DNA from: Aurelia coerulea | Lineage: Eukaryota > Cnidaria > Scyphozoa > Semaeostomeae > Ulmaridae | Direction: 5' to 3' | Length of the DNA: 64,000 bases | Assembly (NCBI GenBank): GCA_039566865.1 | Contig: CM076962.1 | Coordinates: forward strand, 10,782,743 to 10,846,742 | Part shown: piece after piece, positions 8,255 through 19,555 of the stretch | Numbering within the stretch: position 1 is the first letter of the stretch | How the letters are laid out: the number at the start of each line of letters is the position of its first letter | Notes under the pieces: model-generated | Seen by the model: the letters and a program-made list of their open reading frames with translations, nothing else | Databases searched by the model: none | Told to the model about the DNA's origin: nothing | Translations under genes and position numbers: made by a program

Positions 8255-10037
8255 TGGAGCGTCGTTTGCGTCTTTATTACAAACTGGCATTTTCTTATCC
8301 TAAACTCTAAATTTCTTTCATATAAGAAATATTTTCAATACTAACTGCTCTATTCAGTAAGGTCTTCATATCATTTTGTATGCCAACTTTCGTTTCGTAT
8401 GGTGTTTTGCATTCAGTATGGCCTTTGGCGCAATACATCGTGACAATCCAAACTTCTGTATGGCCTATCTATTTCGTATGGCTTATTGCGCAATACGTCA
8501 TAAAAACGAAACTTTAGTATGGCCTATTGCACAATACATCATCAAATTATCATTCTGTATGACATGTTCATTTCGTATGGTCTATTGCGCAATACGTCAT
8601 ATAAAATGTAACTTTAGTATGGCCTATTGCCCAATAGCCAGACTTACTACGATGAGCCCTAGTAAACGGACTAAAGGTAACAAGTCTACGCAATAGCAAC
8701 GTTGTTTTGGCGGAAAACTTAACCACAATGCTTGCCTAGATTAATTCATGGTTTCGAACTGCACCTTCTTGCCGGATGAATCATCGAAGTGCTGCGAGAA
8801 AAAGACTGGAAAAACATGGAACAATCCAGACGAAGCAGTTAGCGGTTATACAAGCAGCGAACGCAATTTTTGAACAGCTTTCGAGAGGAAGTTGGTATGA
8901 TCTAGATTTTACGAATAACACGATCCAGAAATCGATACTGAAGGCACAGACGAGGGATAGTTGGTTGGCCCAGGATCAGACCCATTCGCCGCCATAACCC
9001 CCATTGATGCTGATAATGCATGAACACTGGCAGGTGCTTCGCTGAGACGACTCAGTAAATGTTGTCCTTCGGCTGCCAACTGATTAATCCGATCGTCGGC
9101 AGGCCTGTTGGTATCGATCGTGCTTGGCAATAGATCGTTCCTTGCTCTCTCCAGTTCCAGTTTGCCTTGCAGGACTTGCACTTCGATGATTCATCCGGCA
9201 AGAAGGTGCAGTTCGAAACCATGAATCAAGCTAGGCCAGCATTGTGTTTAAAGAGGCTGGATAAGAAATACATAAACAAATCCATGGTTTGTGCATCAAA
9301 TATCGCATTTTGAAAGGAGAGATTCCTTTGTAATTAGCTAAATTCAAAAGGAAAGATCCTTATCTAGACACAGGCTGGTCTTTGGGTGAAAGATCAACGA
9401 AAATACTTGTTGGGAATCCATTTATATCGCAGCAATCCCAAAACATATGGAGCTTTAATTTGTATCAGAAGAAAGTTCAAAGGCAAATCTACAAGATGAG
9501 ACATTTATTTTGAATTTTCGTTGAATAGTCCCAATAAATTAATTAGCTTATCAGAAAACAGAACAGCCAAATCAAAAATGTCCCCGACAGTTTAGCTTTT
9601 GCGTAGACTTGCTACCTATAGTTCAATTACTAGGGCCCATCGTAGTAAGTCTGGCTATTGCGCAATAGGCCATACTAAAGTTACATTTTATATGACGAAT
9701 TGCGCAATAGACCATACGAAATGAACATGTCATACAGAATGATAATTTGATGATGTATTGTGCAATAGGCCATACTAAAGTTTCGTTTTTATGACGTATT
9801 GCGCAATAAGCCATACGAAATAGATAGGCCATACAGAAGTTTGGATTGTCACGATGTATTGCGCCAAATGCCATACTGAATGCAAAACACCATACGAAAC
9901 GAAAGTTGGCATACAAAATAATATGAAGACCTTACTGAATAGAGCAGTTAGTATTGAAAATATTTCTTATATGAAAGAAATTTAGAGTTTAGGATAAGAA
10001 AATGTCAGTTTGTAATAAAGACGCAAACGACGCTCCA
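8255..10037. mobile_element. Long-inverted-repeat element 1, 10-bp duplication, carries gene-like insert
   Basis: The ends TGGAGCGTCGTTTGCGTC and the complement are identical, with arms of about 400 bp (8255-8700 and 9600-10037). The 10-bp sequence TATCCATTTA is duplicated at 8245-8254 and 10038-10047. The arms contain four or five copies of a GTATGGCCTATTGCGCAATAC motif, a likely transposase-binding array; the mirrored open frames at 8376-8696 and 9623-9916 come from it. Long arms with 8-10 bp duplications fit Mutator-like (MULE) elements. No transposase is present. A second copy of this end type lies at 50487-52894. Confidence 0.85.
8725..9252. mobile_element. Inner inverted-ended segment with captured coding-like sequence
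   Basis: About 65-bp inverted ends (TTCATGGTTTCGAACTGCAC at about 8746 and its complement at about 9208-9227) enclose roughly 390 bp. A reverse-strand frame at 9181-8909 (90 codons, composition typical of a protein, containing LQGKLELERARNDLLPS) and a forward frame at 8776-8997 are both open. I do not recognise either product. The base composition is clearly more GC-rich than the arms, which suggests a captured exon. Confidence 0.5.
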
Positions 10038-10074
10038 TATCCATTTACGCGGAACGTGATTTGCAATAATTTCC

Positions 10075-13050
10075 ATAAATAGATTAGCCTAATCTAATGG
10101 GTTACAAATGCTTCGAGAAACTAAGAAGTTTTGCATGAACATTATAGCATTTCTTGTGTTTTTGTTGTTGTTGCTGTTTTTCTTGTTTTTAACAAAAAAT
10201 TGCAGTTTGGTGCAACAAATAATATTTATGCTTCCACGCGGCTTATACGATCATGCCCTTCACAGTTTCTTCAATTATCTCTTATTGTCATTTGGGTATG
10301 GGCTCTGGAACCTCAAGAAATACTATTGTCCAATAGGTGTTACTTTGCTCCATGGTCCAGCAGGCCCCATTCATCTCTTTAGGTGCTCAATGCTAGCCTG
10401 TGTTCCAGACCCTCCAAAAAGGATAATGCAGGCCCGTCAGAGCCAAAGGACTGTGATCCAGGGCATCGAATTTATACCAAAATTGGAAGTTTTAGATTCC
10501 GGATTGATTTTGGGCTTGAGACATACACCATAACATAGGGGTTAATTTGCCGCAAAACAGTTTCAAGATCAGGCCACAGAAAGCAGAGATATTGATCTAA
10601 ATCAGAACTTTGTTTACATAACCTGTAGAGGCATGGTACTGTTTTGATGGCGGCCTACAATTGGTTGTTTTTCTAGGCTCAGACTTCACCGATCCTTTTC
10701 ATTTTAGTCTTATTCTCATCCCCTAAATGTGTACTTCAAGGCAATGTTAAGCATGTTTGAATAGTTTGCCTTTTTGTGACCGTTTTTTAGACAATTGAAC
10801 AATGGTATTTTTCTGAAAAATGTGTCCCTCAAAAATCAACTGTAAAATTCAAAGCTAAAGACAGAAAATATATGTTTCACTATACTCTTAAAAACAATTT
10901 CAAAAACTAGAAACACCTTTGTAGCAAGTTTCTACCAAAGGACTCTTGCCAATTCGTACCCAAACAGTTTTTTATGACTAAGTTTATTTCAAAAATCTCA
11001 ATTTTGATTTCTAAAATTTTTAGATGCTTTAGCAACTAAATTTTAACAGACTACCAATGAATGGACTTAAGGGGACTGGACATCACTTACATGTTAAAAC
11101 AATGTAATAATTAACATTTGAGACATTTTGCAAGGCATTTTGTTAAAATCTTAACTCTTAAATCTTAAAAAATTTACAAAATACGATTATCGCCTTGAAA
11201 AGTTTTCACTTGCTGCAGCAGGCTTAAATGCGAAAGAAATGACAAACCATCGACCTTGCATCGTTTTTCAACAACGGGGAAGCTTTCCGTCTCACCTTAT
11301 CTAATTTTTCATAAAAAATTTACAATAATGTAAAAATCATGTACACACAAAATGAAAATTGCCCTCAAATTTTTTTGGCACACATTGGCACGAGCCCTTT
11401 GGTAGAAACTTGCAACAAAGCTGCTTCTAATTTTTGATATTGTTTTGAAGAGCATAGCGAAACAAATATTGTTTTTCTTTAGCTTTTAATTTTACAATGG
11501 ATTTTTGAAGACTGACATTTTTCAGAAAGTACTATTGTTCAACAGACGACTTCGCTAACGATGGCGGTTAGGAACCTTTTACCAAGATGCAGTGCGTTCT
11601 AATTATGAATCTTTAACGATTCTGTAGGAATTCGATTAAAGAACGCGATGCATCTTGGTGAAAAGTTCCTCGCCGCCATCTTTAGCGTAATCTTCTATTG
11701 TCTAAACGGTCACAAAAAGGCAAACTATTCAAACATGCTTATTGCCTTGAAGCACGCAGTTAGAGAATCAGAACAAGACTGGGCTGAAAGAGGTCGTTAA
11801 AGGCTCAGCCTAGAAACAAGGAATTGCAAACTGCGATCAAAAAAGTGCAATTTCTCTACAGGTCATGCTTGCAACAAATGGTCACACCCATAGGTTATGC
11901 TCCATGACGCCAGCCCAAAATCTAGCTGGAATTCAGAACTTTATTTTTTAGCACTATTAGATAAAAAAGGGCCTAATAGATCACAGTGCAAAGGGCTTGG
12001 TGGGGTCTTTTAGCCCCTTAGTAGCTTTCAAATATTGTTTCTTGAAATGCTCCGAGACGAGAAAGCAGCTTGAATAGCGCTCTAGTTTTGAAATGCCCGT
12101 AAAAAAAACTTTAGTTGGTGATGTGCATCAATCAAATAGTGCAGAAATTTTACATGAGGGGTCGTTTTCCGGCGATCTACTGTAATAGGAATGGTCTCAA
12201 AATTTTCCCAGGACAAGCCCCAGACTTCCAAATTTGCTTCCTCCACTTGCAGCTCCCTAATACGAAAATCGTCCCGACTGGCTTGAAAATAGTTTGCTAT
12301 GATAGAAGGGAATGAGCCTTAGAGGCGTACCTATGGGGTTGTTATGTGTTCCAGACCTGGCATTTTCCATAAAAACAGCAATTGTGCCCTAAATTTCATC
12401 CAATTTTTCTCGAATCATCGATTTCATTACTTTGGAACCGGCATTTTCTTCTTTTCTGAGCCAAAAATTTTCCGCTCGTTGCGCTCGCACAGCATACTCA
12501 TATAGAACATGAAAACAGAGACAGATAATTTGGGCATATAATCCAACGTCACAACTTTCTGGGCAGACTTAAGCTAAAATATACGAAGTGGTTTGAGCAT
12601 CAGGGGGAATTTTTATGGGATCTTTGAGAGCAGAACTTTGAAAGCATTTGAATTCTCCTATCTAAATCCTATCTGTCCTATCTTAATCAGAAATACATTA
12701 TCTGCATGCCAAATTTCTGCCTCGGAACCTTAGCCCTTAAAAATTGCCTGCAATCACTAAACAATAACAATGGTTGAGCCACCCTAAGATTGTCGGTTTT
12801 GCCTCTGCTCTCCCCTTTCCCCATAAGCAGTGTTGTAATGTCAGACAAAGGTTGCCGAATCGCTCTTGTCAGCTCAACCAATCATTGACAGGGGTGGCGA
12901 AAGGATGATTTGTTCAAGTTGGCTCGAAAATTGTATAAGTGATAGTAGATGCTCGTTAGCCTTTCTTGTTGTTTTGAAGAGTTTTAACAGGTTTGAGACA
13001 TCTTTAGTGGGGTCAGTGCATCTGCATTCTCCCATAGCCTAGTAATAATA
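10075..13050. mobile_element. About 3 kb unknown insertion in BEL-1 with long imperfect inverted repeat
   Basis: BEL-1 repeat sequence stops at about 10074 and resumes at about 13055 (both edges read AATAAT...TTCC). Inside, 10440-10970 and 11380-12000 are imperfect inverted copies (for example TTTGCCTTTTTGTGACCG at about 10768 and its complement near 11710). No transposase, RT or credible gene is visible. The frame at 10108-10533 opens with a hydrophobic stretch of about 20 residues but has no recognisable domain. Confidence 0.55.
11551..11695. mobile_element. Small nested MITE with GATGGCGG / CCGCCATC ends
   Basis: GATGGCGG...CCAAGATGC at 11560 and GCATCTTGG...CCGCCATC ending at 11686 are complementary around a short loop. 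The partner arm of the surrounding inverted repeat at about 10795 lacks this segment, so it inserted after the large inverted repeat formed. Confidence 0.6.
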
Positions 13051-13059
13051 CATTTTTCC

Positions 13060-14148
13060 GTGAAACGTGAAAACGCTATATTTTTAAACGTGAAACGTGA
13101 AATTGAACATTTTATTTCCGTGATTCGTGATCCTGACCCCCCCTTTACCACCCTCACTGTAAGTACTACTAATCTTTATACTTCACATGATTCCTTGAGC
13201 TGTGCCACTCTGTTGCAAACAGCAAAAACTGAAGTACACAGTATCGATGATCCAGCAAATAGATGTAACGTAAGAGTGATTTTGGATTCTTGTTCCCAAA
13301 AAACGTATATCACCGCAAGATTGAAAGATGAGTTAAATCTTCCTACATTTTCAACGAAAGAGATTCTGATAAAAGAGTTTGGCAACGAGCAAGGCACACT
13401 TAAAACTTGCGAAACAACTCAATTAGCTGTACACTGTGCCGATAACTTAACTGTTTACATCAATGCATTTGTAGTAGATTTAATCTGCAGTCCTCTATCT
13501 AATCAAGCCATAGATTTCGCACAAGCAAATTATTCTCATCTCAAAAATCTGCCGCTAGCGGACAGCGGGGATGGATCTCAGGAATTAGAAATCGATATAT
13601 TAATTGGTGCAGATTTCGTACATCTTTTTATGCTTGATCAAGTGATACGGGGGGAACACCCGATGAGCCCCGTTGCAATTTCGACACGTTTTGGTTACGT
13701 ATTAAGTGGCCCGCTACAAATTCCTATGCAGAATGAGTGCTCATCAAACATTACAGTAGCTCATGTGTTAAAAACCGACGCCATTTTGGTAGGAAAGGAA
13801 AACGATTTAGAAGATGAAATTAAGAGATTTTGGAATCAAGAAAGTTTAGGGGTAAAATCGAACGAAAACTTAGACAATATCAACTCAGAAAATCTCATGC
13901 AAGACAAAATCAAATTCGATGGTAAACGATACGAAATTTCTTTGCCCCTAAAAGATGATCATCCGACCATTCCCGACAATTACAACGTTGCAAAAAGTCG
14001 CCTGAATTCGCAGTTAGATCGTCTAAAGTTGAAACCCGAAGTATTTGATGAGTACAATTCTGTAATCAAGGACCAATTAAAGTCAGGAATTATCGAAAGG
14101 GTAATTGAAAACGAGGAAATTCCAAAACCAGGTATGACACATTATATT
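13060..14148 (+). pseudogene. BEL-1 protease and start of pol
   Basis: After three VKRE decapeptide units, the frame contains the BEL/Pao aspartic protease domain (A16/DUF1758): RVILDSCSQKTYI, ELEIDILIGADF and RFGYVLSGPL. The family motif is normally DSG; here it is DSC (glycine to cysteine), which should hurt activity. The pol connecting region follows, and the frame is broken at 14148 by a LINE insertion flanked by ATATT. The start at 13060 is artificial, since the natural frame comes from gag. Confidence 0.9.
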
Positions 14149-15633
14149 TTTAACACCAATTTATAAGGCGGACGCTAAAGCAGATGTAAACAATTACCGG
14201 CCTATTTCAGTACTATCAGTTGTGTCGAGGATATTAGAAAAAATTGCACACGACCAATTAATGGAGTATCTGAAAGAGCAAAACAAACTTTGTTTGAACC
14301 AATTTGCATTTCAAAAACTGCACAGTACACTGACATGTCTATTGAATGTTATAGACCCATGGTTCAAGAACTCTGATGAGGGTAAAATAAACTTGAGTAT
14401 ATTTCTTGATCTTAAAAAAGCATTCGATACCGTTGACCATAAAATCTTATTGTCAAAGCTACGAGAGTATGGTGCCGACGGTATTTCCCACGACTGGTTC
14501 ACTTCTTATCTGACCAATAGGGAGCAGTTCTGTTATTTTGATGGAGCTAGCTCCAGCACAAGCAGCATAAAGTGTGGTATTCCGCAGGGCTCGTGTTTGG
14601 GACCCTTGCTTTTCATACTATACATTAATGATTTTGAGAACTGTCTGGAAAGCATGAACCCAAATATGTATGCCGATGATACATGTGTGAATATCGCGTC
14701 GGAAAACCTGAATGAACTTCTAACAGATTTGAAAAACGAGCTAGAAAATATATCGAACTGGATGAGGATCAATAAACTTAGTTTGAATGCCAGCAAAAGT
14801 GAATATATGGTTATAAGCCATAGGCGACAATTGAATAGGGTAGGTGATGATTTGCCAGATCTTGTCCTCAATAATGAAGTTATCAAAAGGGTTGACAAGA
14901 CAAAATATTTAGGAATCAACATTGATGAGAGCCTTACTTGGAAAGAGCAGTACAAAACTATCAAAAACAAGCTGAAAGGGGGCTTGAGCTCCCTGAGAAA
15001 GCTGAAAGACATCCTTCCGCAAAGGAAACTTGACCAGGTCTACAAAGCTCTCTTTGAAAGCCACCTTCGCTATGGCGACATTGTTTGGTGTACTCTTTCC
15101 AACACCAAACTATCCCAACTGCAACGATTACAGACAAGGGCAAAGAAGCTAATACTGAACGCCAAGTATAAGGACGGTTGGAACTGTAAATGGCTCAATG
15201 TAAAGTCTTTGCTCTCATTTGACAAAGGAGTCATGACATATAAAATTCTGCATGGCCTTTGTCCCGAAAATCTTCGCCATAAGTTCACTGAAAGATCCAT
15301 GATTTCAGAGCATAGAACCAGAAATCATGGAGATCTGCAAATTCCCAAAGTTAGGTTAGAATATGCAAAGCGAAGTTTCTACTTCTCTGGTGTCAAAAAT
15401 TGGAATGATATCCCGTACAACATTCGAGAACAAGAATCAATCGCTCGTTTTAAAACAGGTTTTAGAAAGTATCTTTTGAACCTACAAAACCCAAACACGA
15501 CCCCTTGGTAGAGCAGCATATTTAAATTATTTACAATTTTTTCTTTAAATTTTTTCTTTGAGATAATTTGTAAATACGCTGAAAGGTTTTTTCGTGTATA
15601 AATATTGATAAAATGAAATGAAATGAAAATGAA
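14149..15633 (+). mobile_element. 5'-truncated CR1/L2-group LINE inserted in BEL-1 pol
   Basis: ATATT is present on both sides (14144-14148 and 15634-15638). The inserted DNA starts inside the RT coding region and ends in an AATGAAATGAAAATGAA tail, as expected for target-primed 5'-truncated LINE insertion. Its RT frame has no lesion, so it is young. Confidence 0.9.
14156..15511 (+). CDS. LINE reverse transcriptase, 5'-truncated but uninterrupted frame
   Basis: The frame opens at the truncation point (TPIYKADAK, NNYRPISVL) and runs to TAG at 15509-15511. RT motifs appear in order: LDLKKAFDTVDH, GIPQGSCLGPLLF and NMYADDT with catalytic YADD, followed by the NKLSLNASKSEYM and TKYLGI thumb motifs and the C-terminal SGVKNWNDIP. 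The N-terminal endonuclease and finger domains are missing, so it cannot be an active protein alone. It differs markedly from the other CR1/L2 copies in this window and is probably a separate family of the same group. Confidence 0.9.
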   Translation, partial: PIYKADAKADVNNYRPISVLSVVSRILEKIAHDQLMEYLKEQNKLCLNQFAFQKLHSTLTCLLNVIDPWFKNSDEGKINLSIFLDLKKAFDTVDHKILLSKLREYGADGISHDWFTSYLTNREQFCYFDGASSSTSSIKCGIPQGSCLGPLLFILYINDFENCLESMNPNMYADDTCVNIASENLNELLTDLKNELENISNWMRINKLSLNASKSEYMVISHRRQLNRVGDDLPDLVLNNEVIKRVDKTKYLGINIDESLTWKEQYKTIKNKLKGGLSSLRKLKDILPQRKLDQVYKALFESHLRYGDIVWCTLSNTKLSQLQRLQTRAKKLILNAKYKDGWNCKWLNVKSLLSFDKGVMTYKILHGLCPENLRHKFTERSMISEHRTRNHGDLQIPKVRLEYAKRSFYFSGVKNWNDIPYNIREQESIARFKTGFRKYLLNLQNPNTTPW

Positions 15634-15638
15634 ATATT

Positions 15639-18600
15639 CCGCACATTGGTGTTGTGAAACAAGAAAGGCAAACTACGAAACTTAGAATCGTTTATGATGC
15701 TAGCTCAAAGGTCCAAGGTGAAGTGAGTTTGAACGATTGTTTACACCCAGGCCCAAACCTCGCCCCCCTGATATTCGATGTGCTACTAAAATTCAGGATG
15801 CACAAAATTGCCCTCATTGGGGATTTGGAAAAAGCCTTTCTGCAAATTTCGATCGATCCAAGCCAAAGAGACCTCCTACGATTTCTCTGGGTTGACGATT
15901 CTGACCCTGAGAATCCAAAAATTGTAAAGCTGAAATTTGCTCGACTTGCGTTTGGCCTTTCCTGTTCACCGTTTATTTTAAATTCGACGATACGACACCA
16001 TCTCGAAAATTATCAGGAAGCCGACCCCGAATTTGTACGTAAAGTAATCAGTTCTCTTTACGTCGAAGATTTTGCATCTTCTTTTGCCTCAGAAGATGAA
16101 AGTTTTGCATTTTACGAAAAACTGGAAGAAAGATTTTCAGAAGCTGGTTGGAACATGCGCAAATTTAACAGTAACAACGAAAAATTACGTGAGCGCATCG
16201 AAAACGCCGAAAGTGCACGCATTTCAAATGATCAGTCCAAAAGCAAAGAGAACGAAAACATTCTCTCCAAAAGTGAAAATCAAAATGTTTCTCACGCAGT
16301 CCAAAAAGAAGACGAAATTAAAGTTTTGGGGATGACATGGAACGCTAAAACTGACAAGTTAAAGTTCGACCTTGCCTCATTTTACGAAGCCGCCGCTCAG
16401 GAGAAAATCACAAAACGCTTGATTCTCAGTTCGATCGCGCGGATTTATGATCCGCTAGGTTTGTTATCGCCGCTCATTGTTCCGCTCAAGCGGTTGTTTC
16501 AAGATGTCTGTAAATTAAAAGTGAATTGGGACACTTGTTTACCTGATGAATTCTGTCAACGATGGCACAATATCGTAAATGACATTACGCAGGATTTCAA
16601 TGTAGAAGTTGACAGGTCGTTTCTAGGTGATATTTCATGTGATGAAATACAGTCGATTCAAATCCATGGGTTCGCTGACGCGAGCCAAATTGCCTATGGT
16701 GCAGTTGGATACGCAAGAATCAAAACTGATAAAGGGATTTTTACAAAATTAGTTTCAGCAAAAACTCGAATTGGACCGTTGAAAAGCGAAACAATGCCGC
16801 GTTTAGAGTTGATGGCAGCACTAATTCTTCCTAAGTTGATTTCGTCAGTTCAAAATACGTTGAAAGAATGTTGCCAAATCGAATCCATTCATTGCTGGTC
16901 CGACTCACAGGTTGTCTTGTATTGGATTTTAAATGATAACAAGATTCAAAAACAATTTGTTCAAAACCGTCTGATACAAATCAGAGAACTAGTTCCAAAA
17001 CAGAGCTGGGGGTACTGCCCTTCAGCACAAAATCCAGCAGATTTGACTTCTCGTGGGGTTTCCTTTTCCAAATTCGTTGCTAAAAAGCTGTGGTGGCAAG
17101 GACCGGAATTTCTGTGTCAAGAAGAAGGATTTTGGCCTAAATTTGAAGGCACGCAATCTAACGACGAAAACATTGAGTATTTAAACGATCAAGAAAACTC
17201 GAGCACATTTTTGACAACGACCACGCCTGTTCAAAATTTGAATGCTATCATTCCGTGTGAAAAGTTCAGCAGTTTCGATAAATTAATTCGAATTACAGCT
17301 CTCGTTTTAAGGTTCATAAATCGTCTGAGAAGAAAAGTTTCAGCCGAGGATTCACAAGAATTAATTTCGCCTCAAGACATTTCGGAAGCAAAAACATTTT
17401 GGCATAAAGAGGCACAAAAATCTTTCATAAACGATACCAAATTTGAAGAAACTAAGAAAGTTTTACGTGTTTTTACCGATGAAAAGGGAGTGCTTCGAGT
17501 TAAAGGAAGGATCGATGACGCCCCATTACCGTACGAAACAAAATACCCGGTTTTGCTTCCAAGACGTCACCATTTTACGAACTTTTACAAAAGTCATAGC
17601 ATAGTGAAGCACAATGGACTTAGAGAAACTTTAACTCAAGTACGATCTGAATATTGGGTTTGTAAAGGTCGACAAATAGTCAAAACACTCGTGTCAAAAT
17701 GTGTCACATGTAAACGTTTGATGGGAAAACCTTACGATACGCCATTATCGCCGCCGTTACCAAAATTTAGAGTTTCGGAAGATACCGCATTTTCGAACAT
17801 TGGGATTGATTTCGCGGGACCGCTGTTTGTAAAAGATATTTATCCAAAAACTGGAGAAATGTATAAATGCTACATTGCCTTATTTACGTGTGCAAGCACT
17901 CGAGCTCTGCATCTCGAATTGATACCAGACTTACACGCAAACTCATTTATTCGCGCATTTACACGTTTTATCGGTCGAAGAGGCTTGCCCTCAAGAATTA
18001 TATCGGACAACGGAAAGACCTTTTTGGATAAAAACGTACGTTCATTTGTAAATAGTCTCGGAATTGTTTGGTCATTCAATGTACCCACCGCCAGCTGGTG
18101 GGGCGGAATGTACGAGTCGATGGTTAAGTTAACCAAACGATGTTTACGAAAAACTCTCGGTAAAGCGCATTTAACTTACGAAGAGTTGGAAACGGTGTTG
18201 TTGGAGACAGAAGGAGTTCTTAATTCGCGACCGTTGACGTTTGTTTACAACGATATTACTGAACCTCCAATCACACCTTCGTGTCTAGTTTCTGGACGAA
18301 GATTGTTAGATAGACCATCATTCTCGCAAAATATCGAAAGTTCAGATTACGAAAATTTGACGAAGCGAGCGAAATATTTGAAAACATTATTATCTCGACT
18401 TTTTAGCAGATAGAAACGCGAATATTTACCGTCTTTACGCGAACACGAAACCAAACTAAACAAGTCTGTAAAACGAGTACCAGAAGTCGGTGACATTGTT
18501 ACAATTCACAAAGATCTTATTCCTAGACAACGTTGGGTTCTAGGGAAAGTAACTCGCCTCTTTGAAGGAAAAGAGGGCGTAGCACGAGCAGCTGAAGTTT

Positions 18601-18776
18601 TGACTCATGACAAATCTGGTAAGAAAATACACATTAAACGTCCGATTCAAAAATTGTACCCGTTAGAAGTGCGATGTCCAGTAAACGAACATGAAAAACT
18701 AGAAAAACAATCGAACGAAGTTTCAATGACTACAGTGCGAGACGAAGATGTGATCGAGAACATTCAAGGACTTTAA
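15639..18776 (+). pseudogene. BEL-1 pol: RT, RNase H and integrase, with stop and active-site change
   Basis: Resumes the frame cut at 14148. RT has LRIVYDASSK, GDLEKAFLQI and FGLSCSPFILN. The catalytic box reads YVED (codons at 16059-16070) where the family has YVDD, replacing the first catalytic aspartate by glutamate. RNase H begins at HGFADASQIAYG. Integrase has the HHCC-type finger (CVTCKRLMGKP), IDFAGP, SDNGKTF and the DDE glutamate in GGMYESM. A TAG at 18411-18413 interrupts the C-terminal region; the same frame goes on to TAA at 18774-18776 with the usual basic tail domain (LPRQRWVLGKVTRL-like). It ends 82 bp before the 3' LTR. Confidence 0.92.
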
Positions 18777-18848
18777 GAAATTAAATTTTCAAATGTAATA
18801 TTTTTTTCGCTGTAAATAGGAAATCAATGATTGACCCTGGTCAATCAT

Positions 18849-18858
18849 GGGGGGAAGA
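18849..18858 (+). promoter_or_regulatory. BEL-1 polypurine tract
   Basis: GGGGGGAAGA lies immediately before the 3' LTR, where plus-strand priming is expected. Confidence 0.7.
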
Positions 18859-19272
18859 TGTTGTATTTTTGTTAATTACGTCGAATTCGAGTGTGGCCAC
18901 CCTGTGACCGACACGCCCCCTCGCCACGAGACTGATAGAGCAAAAGCACTTCTTACGCCCAGACTACGCAAAAACGACGCTTACGAACAAGAAGTATGAA
19001 TATCGCCAACGAAATACAAATCAAGAACAACGATGAAACTCGCAGAACTGGACTGGGAAATACGATTATGTAACACAATTCAAATGTCAAAGAAAGTAGA
19101 GATAATAAATGAAGCGCTGATATATGTAAACAAGTTTTGTCTTTGCTTATTCGACTTTCAGTCTTAGGCCGTCCGGTATAATCTTCTTCTTACAAGAACG
19201 CAGGAAACTGCCTGGCGTTTTGTTCCAGTCAAATATGGGGGCAAAACATATGCCTGCAAACAAAATATTTCA
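18859..19272 (+). repeat. BEL-1 3' LTR
   Basis: 414 bp, differing from the 5' LTR at two positions, followed by the AGGCA duplication at 19273-19277. Confidence 0.95.
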
Positions 19273-19277
19273 AGGCA

Positions 19278-19555
19278 TAAGTTGTCATCCAGGGAAGGAC
19301 AGGGTTTGGAGGTGTCGCAAATTCGCAAGTCAAGGCGAAGTAAAGCGCAAATTTCGGAAATTTCGGAAGAATTATTCATGGAAATATGTATATGTTTGAT
19401 AATTTTGCTAAAAAACTAATTTTTGGGGGGAGGGCGAGCAGGATGCCGCTACCTGTTTGAAAAAATACCAAAAACAAACATTCAAATCGCCGTAATTTTT
19501 CAACCTTAGGTGAAGGGGGTTACATGAACACTTGTGGACCTATGTATAAGCATCC
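19278..19555 (+). repeat. Right part of the repeat arm interrupted by BEL-1
   Basis: Continues the sequence of 5742-5851. It is the reverse complement of 1264-1545, down to CACTTGTGGACCTA, where similarity ends. Confidence 0.75.

Larger units (their letters stand above)
6285..19272 (+). mobile_element. BEL/Pao LTR retrotransposon BEL-1, young LTRs, heavily interrupted
   Basis: Two 414-bp direct repeats (6285-6698 and 18859-19272) begin TGTTG and end TTTCA. They are flanked by the 5-bp duplication AGGCA at 6280-6284 and 19273-19277. They differ at only two positions that I can see, about 0.5 percent, so insertion was recent. The interior has gag with zinc knuckles, a DUF1758/A16-type protease, RT, RNase H and integrase in BEL/Pao order, without env. 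Three foreign insertions break it: 8255-10037, about 10075-13050, and 14149-15633. Coding lesions include an early gag frameshift, a stop in the integrase tail and changed catalytic residues, so this copy cannot be autonomous. Confidence 0.95.

Noticed and set aside
8376..8696. 106-codon frame, with a nearly identical one at 9916-9623 reverse
   Set aside because: Mirror copies caused by the arms of the long-inverted-repeat element; low-complexity YCAIRH repeats.
10108..10533. 141-codon frame with hydrophobic N-terminus as a secreted or membrane protein
   Set aside because: No domain, lies in an unknown insertion with decayed inverted repeats, and no second copy supports coding.
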